Origin: an uncultured Eubacteriales bacterium
GTDB lineage: Bacteria; Bacillota; Clostridia; Oscillospirales; Oscillospiraceae
NCBI GenBank assembly: GCA_958402445.1
Contig: CATXTO010000006.1
Location: 37,537 to 101,536 of the forward strand
Direction: 5' to 3'
DNA length: 64,000 nucleotides
The notes beneath the pieces are model-generated. The model saw nothing but the letters and a program-made list of their open reading frames with translations, was not told the DNA's origin and searched no databases. The position numbers were made by a program, and so were the translations under genes. How positions within the stretch are numbered: position 1 is the stretch's first letter; the number at the start of each line of letters is the position of its first letter. Shown one piece after another: positions 51,771-58,892 of this stretch.

Positions 51771-52583
51771 TCAATTTTGTTGTTCAAGATATTCCTCAAG
51801 GCAAAGCTCGTTTTCAAATATTTCAGTTGCGGCTTCTACGCCGACATATCGGTAATGCCACGCTTCATAGGCCGTTCCTGTTATTCCCTCTTTGTTTTCT
51901 GGGTAACGCAGAATGAAACCGTATTCATGTGCATTTTCAGCCAGCCATTCGTAAACATCATAACCCGCTGAATGGATACCATCTGCGTTAATGTCAACAG
52001 CAAGGCCAAGCTGATGCTCACTGGTGCCAGGAACAGCCACCCATCTCTCCGCTTCAGTTTTTGCGTCAGCTTGTGAATATCCCTCTGCACGAAGCTCTGC
52101 AATCTTTTCATCCATGATGCTCTGCTGCTTTTCGATAGTACGATAACCGGCTGCTACGGTGGGATATATGCCGTCTGCCCTGGCAGCATCGAACATAGCT
52201 TGCAGTTCTTGATAAATACGTGAATCCACTTCTTGCCCGTTGGATAGCTCTGTAAGGTCAACCATGTAATTGTCCGGGATCGGATTCCCTTTGTTAACCA
52301 AAATCAGAAACTGCGTTTCATCTGCATCAATCTGTCTATCATCAGCAGGGATCGTAGATGTAACAGTGTCATAACGCCCCCATTCTGTTGCAGAAGAAGC
52401 CTGTCCCTTTCCTGTATGTGTTTGTCCACCATTCAGGCTTAAACCAATAAAAACCATCAAGGCAGCAACACAGACAACGGAAAAGAGCAAGAAGCACAAT
52501 TTGCGTTGCTTTGCTTTTTTGCGGCGCATTTTCTGTATCTGCTGCTGCCGGTCAGTTCCGCAACGAGCCACAAAATCATCCAT
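51771..52583 (-). CDS. vanY: D,D-carboxypeptidase VanY
   Basis: A 270-residue membrane-anchored zinc carboxypeptidase (peptidase M15) that removes the terminal D-Ala from remaining normal precursors. A membrane helix lies at about residues 30-50; metal motifs are Ser-Glu-His-Gln-Leu-Gly-Leu-Ala-Val-Asp near residue 188 and Glu-Ala-Trp-His-Tyr-Arg near residue 241. AAAGGGG precedes the ATG. It is the first structural gene of the resistance operon, as in vanB-type clusters, behind a terminator-like hairpin and a candidate VanR site. Confidence 0.95.
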   Translation of the reverse strand: MDDFVARCGTDRQQQIQKMRRKKAKQRKLCFLLFSVVCVAALMVFIGLSLNGGQTHTGKGQASSATEWGRYDTVTSTIPADDRQIDADETQFLILVNKGNPIPDNYMVDLTELSNGQEVDSRIYQELQAMFDAARADGIYPTVAAGYRTIEKQQSIMDEKIAELRAEGYSQADAKTEAERWVAVPGTSEHQLGLAVDINADGIHSAGYDVYEWLAENAHEYGFILRYPENKEGITGTAYEAWHYRYVGVEAATEIFENELCLEEYLEQQN

Positions 52584-52610
52584 CTATCAAAAACCCCTTT
52601 CAGTAAATCA

Positions 52611-52650
52611 AAAGCTCCTGTCAGTAATAATCTTACCGGACAGGAGCTTT
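52611..52650 (-). terminator. Hairpin between vanS and vanY
   Basis: A perfect 12-bp stem (AAAGCTCCTGTC with GACAGGAGCTTT) separates the regulatory and structural transcripts. It lies downstream of the vanY promoter region, inside the vanY leader, so it might also act as an attenuator. Confidence 0.6.
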
Positions 52651-52678
52651 GAGAGTTTTAATATTCAGTTGTCTTATT

Positions 52679-52695
52679 CCTAAGAAAATCCTAAC
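52679..52695 (-). promoter_or_regulatory. Candidate VanR box of the vanY-W-H-ligase-X operon
   Basis: The plus strand reads CCTAAGAAAATCCTAAC, two half-sites around GAAAATC. A close copy lies before vanR (54619-54633). An AT-rich -10-like TATTAA lies about 15-20 bp downstream on the minus strand and there is no good -35, as expected for an activated promoter. Confidence 0.6.
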
Positions 52696-52712
52696 ATCAG
52701 ACTGATTATTTG

Positions 52713-53843
52713 CTAATTCGCCGACGGAAGCGTCACTATAAAGGTTATCGTTTCGTCAAGGCTTTTGGCAGAAATAGTTCCTCCATGCCGCATGATTATT
52801 TCCTTTGCTATGGAAAGGCCTAAGCCTGCGCCGCCTGTATCTGATGAACGGGCGGCATCCAAGCGGTAAAACTTTTCAAAAATAGATTCCAGTTTTTCGC
52901 TTGTTATCGTCTGCCCATGATTCATAAATTCGATGACAATCGAATCGCTGTTTTTCTCACAAGTAATTATGATTGGTGTATCGGGGTAACTGTAAGCAAT
53001 CGCATTTTTTAGTATATTGTTTAACGCCCGCGCCATTTTATCAGGGTCACAAAAAAGGGTTATTTCATCTTTCATATTCAGTTGAATCTCATTTCCATGC
53101 GATGTGAATTGAGGATATAGTTCATCCGTAATTTGCACAAGCATAAAACGCAAGTCGAGCGACGATTTGTTTAGGGGTATATCCTTTACATTATATCTTG
53201 TTATTTCAAAAAACTCATTGATTAAGGTCTCTAACCGATAGGACTTCTCAAGGGCTGTATGTGTATATTTTTTTCTTAAAGGTTCTTCCAAAGCTTGAGT
53301 TTCATCCAAAAGGCTTAAATATCCAATTACAGAGGTCAATGGCGTTTTGATGTCATGCGCAAGGTATACCACCAGTTCGTTTTTGCGTTGCTCTGCGTCA
53401 AGGGCTTCTTTTTTTCGGATTTTGAGTTTTTGGTTGCTTTCGTTGAGTACAGTTTCTATGAATTCCAATTTAGGACTCATAACGATAGGCGCATCTACTT
53501 CATCGGACAACTGATTTATTCCCGTAACAATCTGATCGAAATACTTTGTAAACCAAGACAACGAAATACGAAATAGAACAACAAAGATTATTAGAACACT
53601 AACCAATATAATTGTGTCAAAATTATTGCGGATGTAGAACTGGTATATTCCGAGGCCAGAATCCCAATCCACATTGTAAAGTTTACATATAATATGCACC
53701 AGCGAATCAGCCAATTTCCCACGAAGCAACGCTCGCAGGCAGAGAGTAATGAGCGCGGAAACGCCAAGAACTGCAAATGTCTGGAAGAACAATGTCCGAA
53801 TCAAACTACTGTATGCTTTACCGCCAAATAGTTTATTTTTCAA
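52713..53843 (-). CDS. vanS: Sensor histidine kinase VanS
   Basis: A 376-residue sensor kinase with two N-terminal membrane helices (about residues 12-38 and 75-95) enclosing a short external loop. The phosphorylated His lies in Tyr-Leu-Ala-His-Asp-Ile-Lys-Thr-Pro-Leu near residue 160; the ATPase boxes are Asn-Asn-Ile-Leu-Lys-Asn-Ala near residue 275 and Gly-Gly-Ala-Gly-Leu-Gly-Leu near residue 340. The sequence resembles the VanA/VanD-type VanS rather than the VanB type, with the same short sensor loop and Arg-Gly-Lys-Leu after helix 1. It senses glycopeptides or cell-wall damage. Overlaps vanR by 11 bp. Confidence 0.93.
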   Translation of the reverse strand: MKNKLFGGKAYSSLIRTLFFQTFAVLGVSALITLCLRALLRGKLADSLVHIICKLYNVDWDSGLGIYQFYIRNNFDTIILVSVLIIFVVLFRISLSWFTKYFDQIVTGINQLSDEVDAPIVMSPKLEFIETVLNESNQKLKIRKKEALDAEQRKNELVVYLAHDIKTPLTSVIGYLSLLDETQALEEPLRKKYTHTALEKSYRLETLINEFFEITRYNVKDIPLNKSSLDLRFMLVQITDELYPQFTSHGNEIQLNMKDEITLFCDPDKMARALNNILKNAIAYSYPDTPIIITCEKNSDSIVIEFMNHGQTITSEKLESIFEKFYRLDAARSSDTGGAGLGLSIAKEIIMRHGGTISAKSLDETITFIVTLPSAN

Positions 53844-54534
53844 TTTTATACCCCACGCCCCAGACCGTTTTGATGTATTTTGGGGTTTCTACGGTATCGT
53901 TCATTTTTTCGCGAAGGTGTCGAATGTGGACGGTTATCGTATTGTTGTTCTTGGTAAAATATTCATCCTGCCATATCTCATGAAAAAGCTCCTCTGCGCT
54001 GACGATGTTTCCTTTGCGTTCCAACAGGATTCGGAGGATTGAGAACTCTGTTGGTGTGAGTGCAAGTGGTTTTTCATTCAAAAGACACTCATGAGTGTTT
54101 ACATCCATAACTAAACCGGAATGAATGATAACTGAATCGGCAATCGTCGGTTGTTGCAACAGGTTATATCGTTTATATCTCCGTAATTGTGCTTTTACTC
54201 GTGCTACCATTTCAAGTGGGCGAAATGGTTTCGTAATGTAATCGTCAGCTCCCAATGTAAGCCCCGTTATTTTATCGGTTTCCTCGTCTTTTGCGGTAAG
54301 CATAATGATGGGATAAGTATGCTGCGCTCTTATCTTTTGACAAAGCTTAAACCCATTCATATCAGGCAGCATTACATCCAATAATGCAAGGTCAAGCTCC
54401 ACTGTGTCAGCGCAGGCAAGGGCATCATTAGCTGTATTGAACTTGTATACGGTATAGCCTTCGTTTTGTAAGTAAACTTCAATTAAATCAGCGATTTCGG
54501 CTTCATCATCCACCACCAGTATTTTATCCGGCAT
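53833..54534 (-). CDS. vanR: Response regulator VanR
   Basis: A 233-residue OmpR-type regulator. The receiver has Val-Asp-Asp-Glu near residue 8, phosphorylated Asp in Leu-Leu-Asp-Val-Met-Leu-Pro near residue 52, and Lys in Tyr-Ile-Thr-Lys-Pro-Phe near residue 101. The winged-helix DNA-binding domain fills residues about 135-230. It closely resembles VanA-type VanR (His-Thr-Tyr-Pro-Ile-Ile-Met-Leu-Thr). When phosphorylated by VanS it should activate its own promoter and that of vanY. The ATG at 54534 has AAAGGA nine bases upstream; an ATG at 54543 touches that site. Confidence 0.94.
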   Translation of the reverse strand: MPDKILVVDDEAEIADLIEVYLQNEGYTVYKFNTANDALACADTVELDLALLDVMLPDMNGFKLCQKIRAQHTYPIIMLTAKDEETDKITGLTLGADDYITKPFRPLEMVARVKAQLRRYKRYNLLQQPTIADSVIIHSGLVMDVNTHECLLNEKPLALTPTEFSILRILLERKGNIVSAEELFHEIWQDEYFTKNNNTITVHIRHLREKMNDTVETPKYIKTVWGVGYKIEK

Positions 54535-54592
54535 AAACCCCATTCCTTTCTGTCAAACATACATTTTAATTCTATCAGTAAGCGACAATGCA

Positions 54593-54633
54593 ATTATAAT
54601 TCTTTTCATGTTTTTTTATTAAGATTTTCCTAA
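54593..54633 (-). promoter_or_regulatory. vanR promoter with candidate VanR box
   Basis: On the minus strand TTAGGAAAATCTTAA (54633-54619) is followed after about 20 bp by TATAAT (54598-54593), with no proper -35 box. The GAAAATC core with TTAG/TTAA flanks matches the site before vanY. Confidence 0.6.
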
Positions 54634-54806
54634 TGCGTTTCTCTATGCCTTGCATCGGCGGGTTTTTTAGCGTCCTTTGGTATCAGCCACATACGGCTGA
54701 ACTTTGCCACGCCCGGTATGCGGTTTTCCTCGCAAAGTTTCTGTACCCGTCTTTCAGATATACCCCACTTCTTCGCTGCTTCGGGAGCCGAGATATATTC
54801 AAGCAT
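54630..54806 (-). CDS. Excisionase-like helix-turn-helix protein
   Basis: A 58-residue DNA-binding protein of the excisionase/MerR-like HTH_17 type: Ser-Ala-Pro-Glu-Ala-Ala-Lys-Lys-Trp-Gly-Ile-Ser-Glu-Arg-Arg-Val-Gln near residues 6-22, then Ile-Pro-Gly-Val and Trp-Leu-Ile-Pro-Lys-Asp. This small gene is common in Tn1549- and Tn916-like elements of Clostridia, often next to cargo or recombination genes. The ATG at 54806 has AAGGGTG upstream; an ATG at 54854 is less likely. Its 3' end reaches into the vanR control region, and the stop lies within the candidate VanR box. Confidence 0.75.
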   Translation of the reverse strand: MLEYISAPEAAKKWGISERRVQKLCEENRIPGVAKFSRMWLIPKDAKKPADARHRETH

Positions 54807-54904
54807 TGCTTTCACCCTTTCGTAACGATTATCAAAATAATTATATACGGTCATCCGAATAAAATCAAGAAACAGAGTGTGAATAAAGAGAACTATTTTA
54901 GCTA

Positions 54905-54978
54905 ATTACAGGAAGTGTGTAGACATATCGATTGTAACGGCAAAGGAAATAACGGAAGTCGAAAAAGCAGAGGACTAA
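54905..54978 (+). pseudogene. 3' remnant of a plus-strand gene
   Basis: An open stretch reading Lys-Cys-Val-Asp-Ile-Ser-Ile-Val-Thr-Ala-Lys-Glu-Ile-Thr-Glu-Val-Glu-Lys-Ala-Glu-Asp and a stop, without a start, followed by a good terminator. It appears to be the end of a deleted element gene; family not recognised. Confidence 0.4.
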
Positions 54979-54997
54979 CCCTTATATGGAAATCAGA

Positions 54998-55031
54998 AGA
55001 TTGCAGCACAAAGCGGCTGCAATCTTTTTTT
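54998..55031 (+). terminator. Terminator behind the 3' remnant
   Basis: AGATTGCAGC (54998-55007) pairs with GCTGCAATCT (55016-55025), followed by T7. Confidence 0.85.
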
Positions 55032-55251
55032 GCGCCAAAGTTAAAGGAATACGCAACAAATAAAGGCTTTCTAACGGGGTAAGGAGTGAATAGCAAGCAC
55101 AGCAAATGAGTACCCATTTGCGATTTTTGGATTTAGGCCACCCTGCCCTAAATCTCAAAATGCTTGCTCCACCCCAAAAAGTCTTACGACTTTTCGATGA
55201 CCCCGGTGTTGGGATAATCCCAAACCCTTATACGGAAAGGCGGCGCAACAT

Positions 55252-55438
55252 GGCAAACGAAAATTGAGGACATCAAAAAGGCGGTGGAAGAAATATGGCG
55301 GTTACAAAGACGCACCCTATTAAGTAAACGATCTCGCTGCGCTGCGTAAAGAGTACGACAGCCCGAACGACAAAAAGGCCGCGCTCTATGATGATTACCG
55401 CAAGGCGAAAAAACAAATGCAAGAGTGCGGCGTTATTG
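55252..55438 (+). pseudogene. Relics of mobC and relaxase genes
   Basis: From 55261 one frame reads like a MobC C-terminus (Lys-Ile-Glu-Asp-Ile-Lys-Lys-Ala-Val-Glu-Glu-Ile-Trp ... Arg-Thr-Leu-Leu-Ser). Overlapping it, the ATG at 55295 opens Met-Ala-Val-Thr-Lys-Thr-His-Pro-Ile-Lys and a stop, the usual first residues of Tn1549-type relaxases. After a deletion a helical piece (Asn-Asp-Leu-Ala-Ala-Leu-Arg-Lys-Glu-Tyr) runs to about 55464. So the mobilisation module has been lost. Between 55032 and 55251 I see only hairpins and no gene. Confidence 0.65.
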
Positions 55439-55477
55439 ACTTTCATACGGTCTTTGCGCTATAATGACCGTATGAAA
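55436..55477 (+). promoter_or_regulatory. AbiE promoter embedded in a palindromic operator
   Basis: TTGACT (55436-55441), 18-bp spacer, TATAAT (55460-55465). A perfect 12-bp inverted repeat, TTTCATACGGTC (55441-55452) and GACCGTATGAAA (55466-55477), brackets the -10 box. AbiEi antitoxins are known to repress their own operon by binding inverted repeats at the promoter; this is the likely site. Confidence 0.85.
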
Positions 55478-55492
55478 GTCTGGTGATGATTT

Positions 55493-56083
55493 TTGAAAGA
55501 AAAAATGATTGAACATCTGCTTGCGGAAAACAACGGCATTTTGAAAACGGCTGATTTGGTCGCCGCCGGGATTTCCAAAGAGTATTTTTATGGGTACGTT
55601 AAACGGGCGGGGCTGCAAAAGGCGGCGCATGGGATTTACCTTTCGCCCGGCGCATGGGAGGACGAATTGTATTTGCTGCAAGCGCAATTTCAAAAGGCGG
55701 TGTATTCCCACGAAACGGCGTTGTATCTGCTTGACCTTGCGGAAAGAGAGCCTATGCCGCTGACGGTAACGGTGGCCGCGAAATACAACAGCCCCGCGCT
55801 GATGAAAACGGGGGCGAAAATCGTTTATGTGAAAAACGAATGGCATATGCTGGGTGTGTGCAAGCTACCGACGCCGGGGGGACATACCGTAAACGCCTAC
55901 AATATGGAGCGTACCATTTGCGATATAGTCCGCAAGCGGTCGGAAATGGATATTGCCGCGTTCAATTACGCGGTAAGGGAGTATGTTAAGCGCAAGGACA
56001 AAAGCCTTGCACGGCTGACGGAATACGCGGGTATCATGCACATGGAAAAGCTAATCCGCGAAACAATGGGGGTATTACTGTGA
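55493..56083 (+). CDS. abiEi: Type IV toxin-antitoxin AbiEi family antitoxin
   Basis: A 196-residue AbiEi protein: an N-terminal winged helix-turn-helix (Asn-Asn-Gly-Ile-Leu-Lys-Thr-Ala-Asp, then Gly-Ile-Ser-Lys-Glu-Tyr) and the C-terminal AbiEi domain with Gly-Ile-Tyr-Leu, His-Glu-Thr-Ala-Leu-Tyr-Leu-Leu and Met-Glu-Arg-Thr-Ile-Cys-Asp. It represses its promoter and counters the AbiEii nucleotidyltransferase toxin; AbiE systems also block phage. The start is taken as TTG at 55493; ATG at 55505 is possible. Its stop overlaps the toxin GTG as GTGA. Intact, unlike the toxin. Confidence 0.9.
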   Translation: MKEKMIEHLLAENNGILKTADLVAAGISKEYFYGYVKRAGLQKAAHGIYLSPGAWEDELYLLQAQFQKAVYSHETALYLLDLAEREPMPLTVTVAAKYNSPALMKTGAKIVYVKNEWHMLGVCKLPTPGGHTVNAYNMERTICDIVRKRSEMDIAAFNYAVREYVKRKDKSLARLTEYAGIMHMEKLIRETMGVLL

Positions 56084-56923
56084 TTAAAACGTCAAGGCAA
56101 CTGAAAGATTTAGTCCGCAATATGGCAAAGGGCGATAGCGGAAAATCGCAACTGCTTATCCGCAACTACGCTATAGAACGTTTTTAGAGCGCGTTTCCCT
56201 TTCAAGGTACAAGAACAATTTCATCTTAAAGGGCGGTATGCTCATTTCGGCAATGGTGGGGCTGGAAAACCGGGCGACGATGTATATTGATACCACCCTG
56301 CGGAAAATGCCGCTTGATACGAAAAACGCAAAACGTATCGTTGAGGAAATCGCCGCCGTTCAAGTAGCAGACAATATCCGCTTTGAGATAAAGGACGCTT
56401 CAAACATCATGGACGAGGCGGAATATGGGGTGTGCGGCTGTCCCTCGACGCGCTGCTTGATACCGCCCGCATACCGCTGAAAATCGACATATTCACGGGC
56501 GACGTGGTAACGCCCGCTGAAATCACATACCGCTACAAGCTGATGTTTGAGGATAGGTATATCACCCTTTGGGCGTACACCCTTGAAACGGTGCTTGCCG
56601 AGAAGATAGAAACGGTGCTGTCCCGTTCTACACTGAATACACGGCTGCGTGATTTTTACGATTTATATATCCTCCAAAAAGCGGAAACGCCGATTGACAC
56701 AAATACCCTTGCGGCGGCTCTATCCGCAACTTGCCGCAAGCGGGAAAGCGAAAAGGTATTGTCCGGCTATGCGCAAGCCTTGAACATCATAGAGGAAAGC
56801 GCGGTCATGCGGGAGTTATGGGGAAGTTATCAAAAGAAAAACAGCTATGCGGCGGGTATCGGGTGGACGGAAGTAATGAACGCTGTTCGTTCCCTTTGCG
56901 ATAGCTGCATAAGGCAATCATAG
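56080..56923 (+). pseudogene. Frameshifted AbiEii nucleotidyltransferase toxin
   Basis: The toxin gene begins at GTG 56080 and is broken twice. Near 56187 CGTTTTTAGAG lacks one T, so Arg-Phe-Leu-Glu-Arg becomes a stop; near 56430 TATGGGGTGTG lacks one G, so Glu-Tyr-Gly-Gly-Val-Arg-Leu-Ser is lost. With both bases restored a full AbiEii of about 280 residues appears, including Ile-Leu-Lys-Gly-Gly-Met-Leu and Arg-Asp-Phe-Tyr-Asp-Leu-Tyr. The usual Met-Asp-Ile-Asp-Thr-Thr metal motif also reads Met-Tyr-Ile-Asp-Thr-Thr, so one catalytic Asp is gone. The toxin is almost certainly inactive. Confidence 0.9.
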
Positions 56924-56938
56924 AAAGGGGCTGCGGGT

Positions 56939-57334
56939 ATGGGTTATCTGTTTGCACAAGGCGTGTTCCTTGTATTAGGGCTTGCAATCAGCTTTATACT
57001 GCTTGTGGTTAGCCTGTTCGTCGGGCATATCATTCTTTTTGACAGTATCGCCCTGGGCATTATTGCGGGGGTATGCTGCAACCACTTTTTCACGCTCCAC
57101 CCTTCGTTGTGTCTGCTCGTCGGCATTGCGGTATTTGTTGCGCTGCTCTTTCTGCAGCATACCCGTTTCGGATTTTGGATAATCGGGATGTTGATGTCCG
57201 CTGTGTGGGCGCTCATCTTTGCCTTTTTCGCCTACATATTCGCGGGGGAAGATATGATATGGTTTTATGTAGTCTTGGGACTGGCTTTCATCGTTATGGT
57301 GGGGCTGCACATCAAGGCAAGGGCAAACGAATAA
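56939..57334 (+). CDS. Hypothetical four-helix membrane protein
   Basis: A 131-residue protein with four hydrophobic helices (about residues 5-30, 38-52, 58-72 and 78-125, the last possibly double) and a short charged tail Lys-Ala-Arg-Ala-Asn-Glu. GAAAGGGG stands nine bases before the ATG, 15 bp after the toxin gene, so it is in the AbiE transcript. Such membrane proteins accompany AbiE loci in clostridial conjugative elements. Function unknown. Confidence 0.65.
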   Translation: MGYLFAQGVFLVLGLAISFILLVVSLFVGHIILFDSIALGIIAGVCCNHFFTLHPSLCLLVGIAVFVALLFLQHTRFGFWIIGMLMSAVWALIFAFFAYIFAGEDMIWFYVVLGLAFIVMVGLHIKARANE

Positions 57335-57527
57335 ACAAGGGGTAGCGTGGAACATTTGGAGCTGAAAACGTCTGTATTTACACGGTTTTCAGGGCGCAAA
57401 AACGGCGGGGACGATACTTTATATTCAAACCTTAAAAAACGCCTTTCTAACATTCCACGCAAGGGCAAAAAAGAACAGGGGCGCGGCGGCCGGAAATCCG
57501 GCAACCGCTCCCCTGCTGTGCGTTCAG

Positions 57528-57743
57528 TTATTCCTCGTCGGTTAAAGAAAACTCTATTTCCGCAAACTCGCTATCGGTCATAGCTTGCAGCTTGCCAACG
57601 GCTGCGGCGGCAAGCTGTTTCATATCGCCGTTCATATACGGCATGGCGGCAAGGATATTTTCAATGGTCTGTTCGCCGCTGTCCTCCAAATAGATACAGA
57701 TAATATTTTCTTCCTCAACGGTAAAACGGATATTTATAATCAA
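57528..57743 (-). CDS. Transposon-transfer assisting family protein
   Basis: A 71-residue acidic protein resembling the transposon-transfer assisting family found in Tn1549-like elements: Phe-Thr-Val-Glu-Glu-Glu-Asn near residue 7, Ala-Ala-Met-Pro-Tyr-Met, Leu-Gln-Ala-Met-Thr-Asp-Ser-Glu-Phe-Ala-Glu. The start is uncertain: the reading begins at TTG 57743, which lies one base after GGGAGG; an ATT or ATA a few codons later is better spaced but not a usual start, so the original ATG may have mutated. It follows a truncated upstream reading frame. Confidence 0.65.
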   Translation of the reverse strand: MIINIRFTVEEENIICIYLEDSGEQTIENILAAMPYMNGDMKQLAAAAVGKLQAMTDSEFAEIEFSLTDEE

Positions 57744-57822
57744 ACCTCCCTGTCTTGCTTTAAGTCTTTTTGCTGCTGTTTTTTCGGCTGCTGCGCCGCC
57801 TGCTTCTTGTATACGTCAAGGC
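57740..57822 (-). pseudogene. 3' end of a lost element gene
   Basis: The frame reads Leu-Asp-Val-Tyr-Lys-Lys-Gln-Ala-Ala-Gln-Gln-Pro-Lys-Lys-Gln-Gln and stops at the TGA overlapping the next gene. This resembles the Lys/Gln-rich end of large proteins encoded before the transfer-assisting gene in Tn1549-like elements. No start or body is present. Confidence 0.45.
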
Positions 57823-57892
57823 GTTGCCGAGCGAAAAGGCAACCGATACAATCCATAAAAAGATTAAAAGACTAATTGTGAAGGATTTGCAC

Positions 57893-57918
57893 AAAAAGCC
57901 CGTAAAACCGGGCTTTTT
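57893..57918. terminator. Bidirectional terminator at the island/operon border
   Basis: AAAAAGCCCG (57893-57902) pairs with CGGGCTTTTT (57909-57918). It separates the conjugative-element relics from the zinc-ribbon operon. Confidence 0.85.
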
Positions 57919-57983
57919 CGCGTCCGAGTAATGCATTTGGCGGCGAGATATGGTATAATAATGTATAATAAAAATAGTTATCA

Positions 57984-58234
57984 TTAGTATATATTTCCGG
58001 AGTTACAAATTAAACCATCCCCTTGCATGTAATTATTCATATCAAGGGTATCGGTTTCCGTTTCTGTAGTTATAATGAATTGTTCAATGTCTCCAATCTC
58101 TTCTAATGCCGGAAGATTAGATTCATTTATCTTGTTTGTTTCCGTGATTCTATTATTGCATGCACAAAGAGATACAGCCAAGAAAAAACCAAACGCAAAG
58201 ATATCCAATGCACTGAAGAGATACTGCGTTTCAT
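57984..58234 (-). pseudogene. Small lipoprotein with an apparent frameshift
   Basis: GGAGG lies five bases before an ATG at 58234 that opens a frame going wrong after two codons. Restoring one A in the third-codon run (AAA to AAAA) gives Met-Lys-Thr-Gln-Tyr-Leu-Phe-Ser-Ala-Leu-Asp-Ile and joins the open frame ending at 57984: an 83-residue lipoprotein with lipobox Ser-Leu-Cys-Ala-Cys and a Glu/Thr/Asn-rich mature part. It is the last gene of the zinc-ribbon operon, 16 bp behind the preceding stop. Either a true lesion or a sequence error. Confidence 0.6.
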
Positions 58235-58250
58235 AAACACCTCCAAAAGG

Positions 58251-58886
58251 TTACTCCATATAGAGGAGTCTCCACGAACCGTCTTCTTTGGTCATGGTGA
58301 TGTCCACATCTCTATTAACCGATTTGTTTCCCTGCTTAGCTGTTACCGTTACATCAGCGACCACAATCTTCGTTACTGTGCTGACATCAAAATCGGAATA
58401 CGTAGATTTAATGCTGTTCAACAATTCGTCCAGCTTACGGTCAGATAAGGTATATATTTCATTAATTTTGTAAGACAGTTTGTAGCTATGTCCAACTGAA
58501 GATTCAAAGGAATCCAAATCATCCCCCACAGTATACTCGAAGTAGTATTCAACCCAATCTTCCTCGCCGTAATAGTACATGTCACTGGACAAAGAAATGA
58601 GTGAATCAATATCATAGTTTTTATATGCAGTCATAACTTTACGCAATAGGCCGTTATAACCGGTATATTTCGACGCAATGTTAAGTGCCGTCACTGCCAC
58701 CACAACAATAGCTGCTAGAACTGCTACCAGTTTGACCGACTTTTTAACCTTTTTCTGTTTCTCTGGATTTACAACCTTCAGACCAGAAATATTTGTGAAC
58801 GCTCCTTCTAGCGGGGTTCCGCACTGACCGCATACCTTAGCATCCTCATCCAGCTTAGCTCCACAATTTCCACAAAACTTTGCCAT
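58251..58886 (-). CDS. Zinc-ribbon, single-pass membrane protein
   Basis: A 211-residue protein. The N-terminal zinc ribbon has Cys5-x2-Cys8 and Cys19-x2-Cys22. A basic patch (Lys-Lys-Val-Lys-Lys) leads to one membrane helix at about residues 50-70, and the external domain (about 75-211) has the helix-rich then beta-strand layout of DUF4878/NTF2-like domains, ending Gly-Ser-Trp-Arg-Leu-Leu-Tyr. It lies 6 bp behind the large protease-lectin-VWA gene and has the same N-terminal design, so the two likely share a cytoplasmic partner or assemble together. Function unknown. Confidence 0.85.
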   Translation of the reverse strand: MAKFCGNCGAKLDEDAKVCGQCGTPLEGAFTNISGLKVVNPEKQKKVKKSVKLVAVLAAIVVVAVTALNIASKYTGYNGLLRKVMTAYKNYDIDSLISLSSDMYYYGEEDWVEYYFEYTVGDDLDSFESSVGHSYKLSYKINEIYTLSDRKLDELLNSIKSTYSDFDVSTVTKIVVADVTVTAKQGNKSVNRDVDITMTKEDGSWRLLYME

Positions 58887-58892
58887 GTTATT

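Noticed and set aside
54902..55117. A 71-residue minus-strand frame between the HTH gene and the mob relics
   Set aside because: Phe/Leu/Pro-rich with no ribosome site; it covers a plus-strand gene remnant and its terminator.
57347..57583. A 78-residue Lys/Arg-rich plus-strand frame
   Set aside because: No good ribosome site, and its 3' half overlaps the transfer-assisting gene on the other strand. It may be an element remnant but I cannot support it as a gene.
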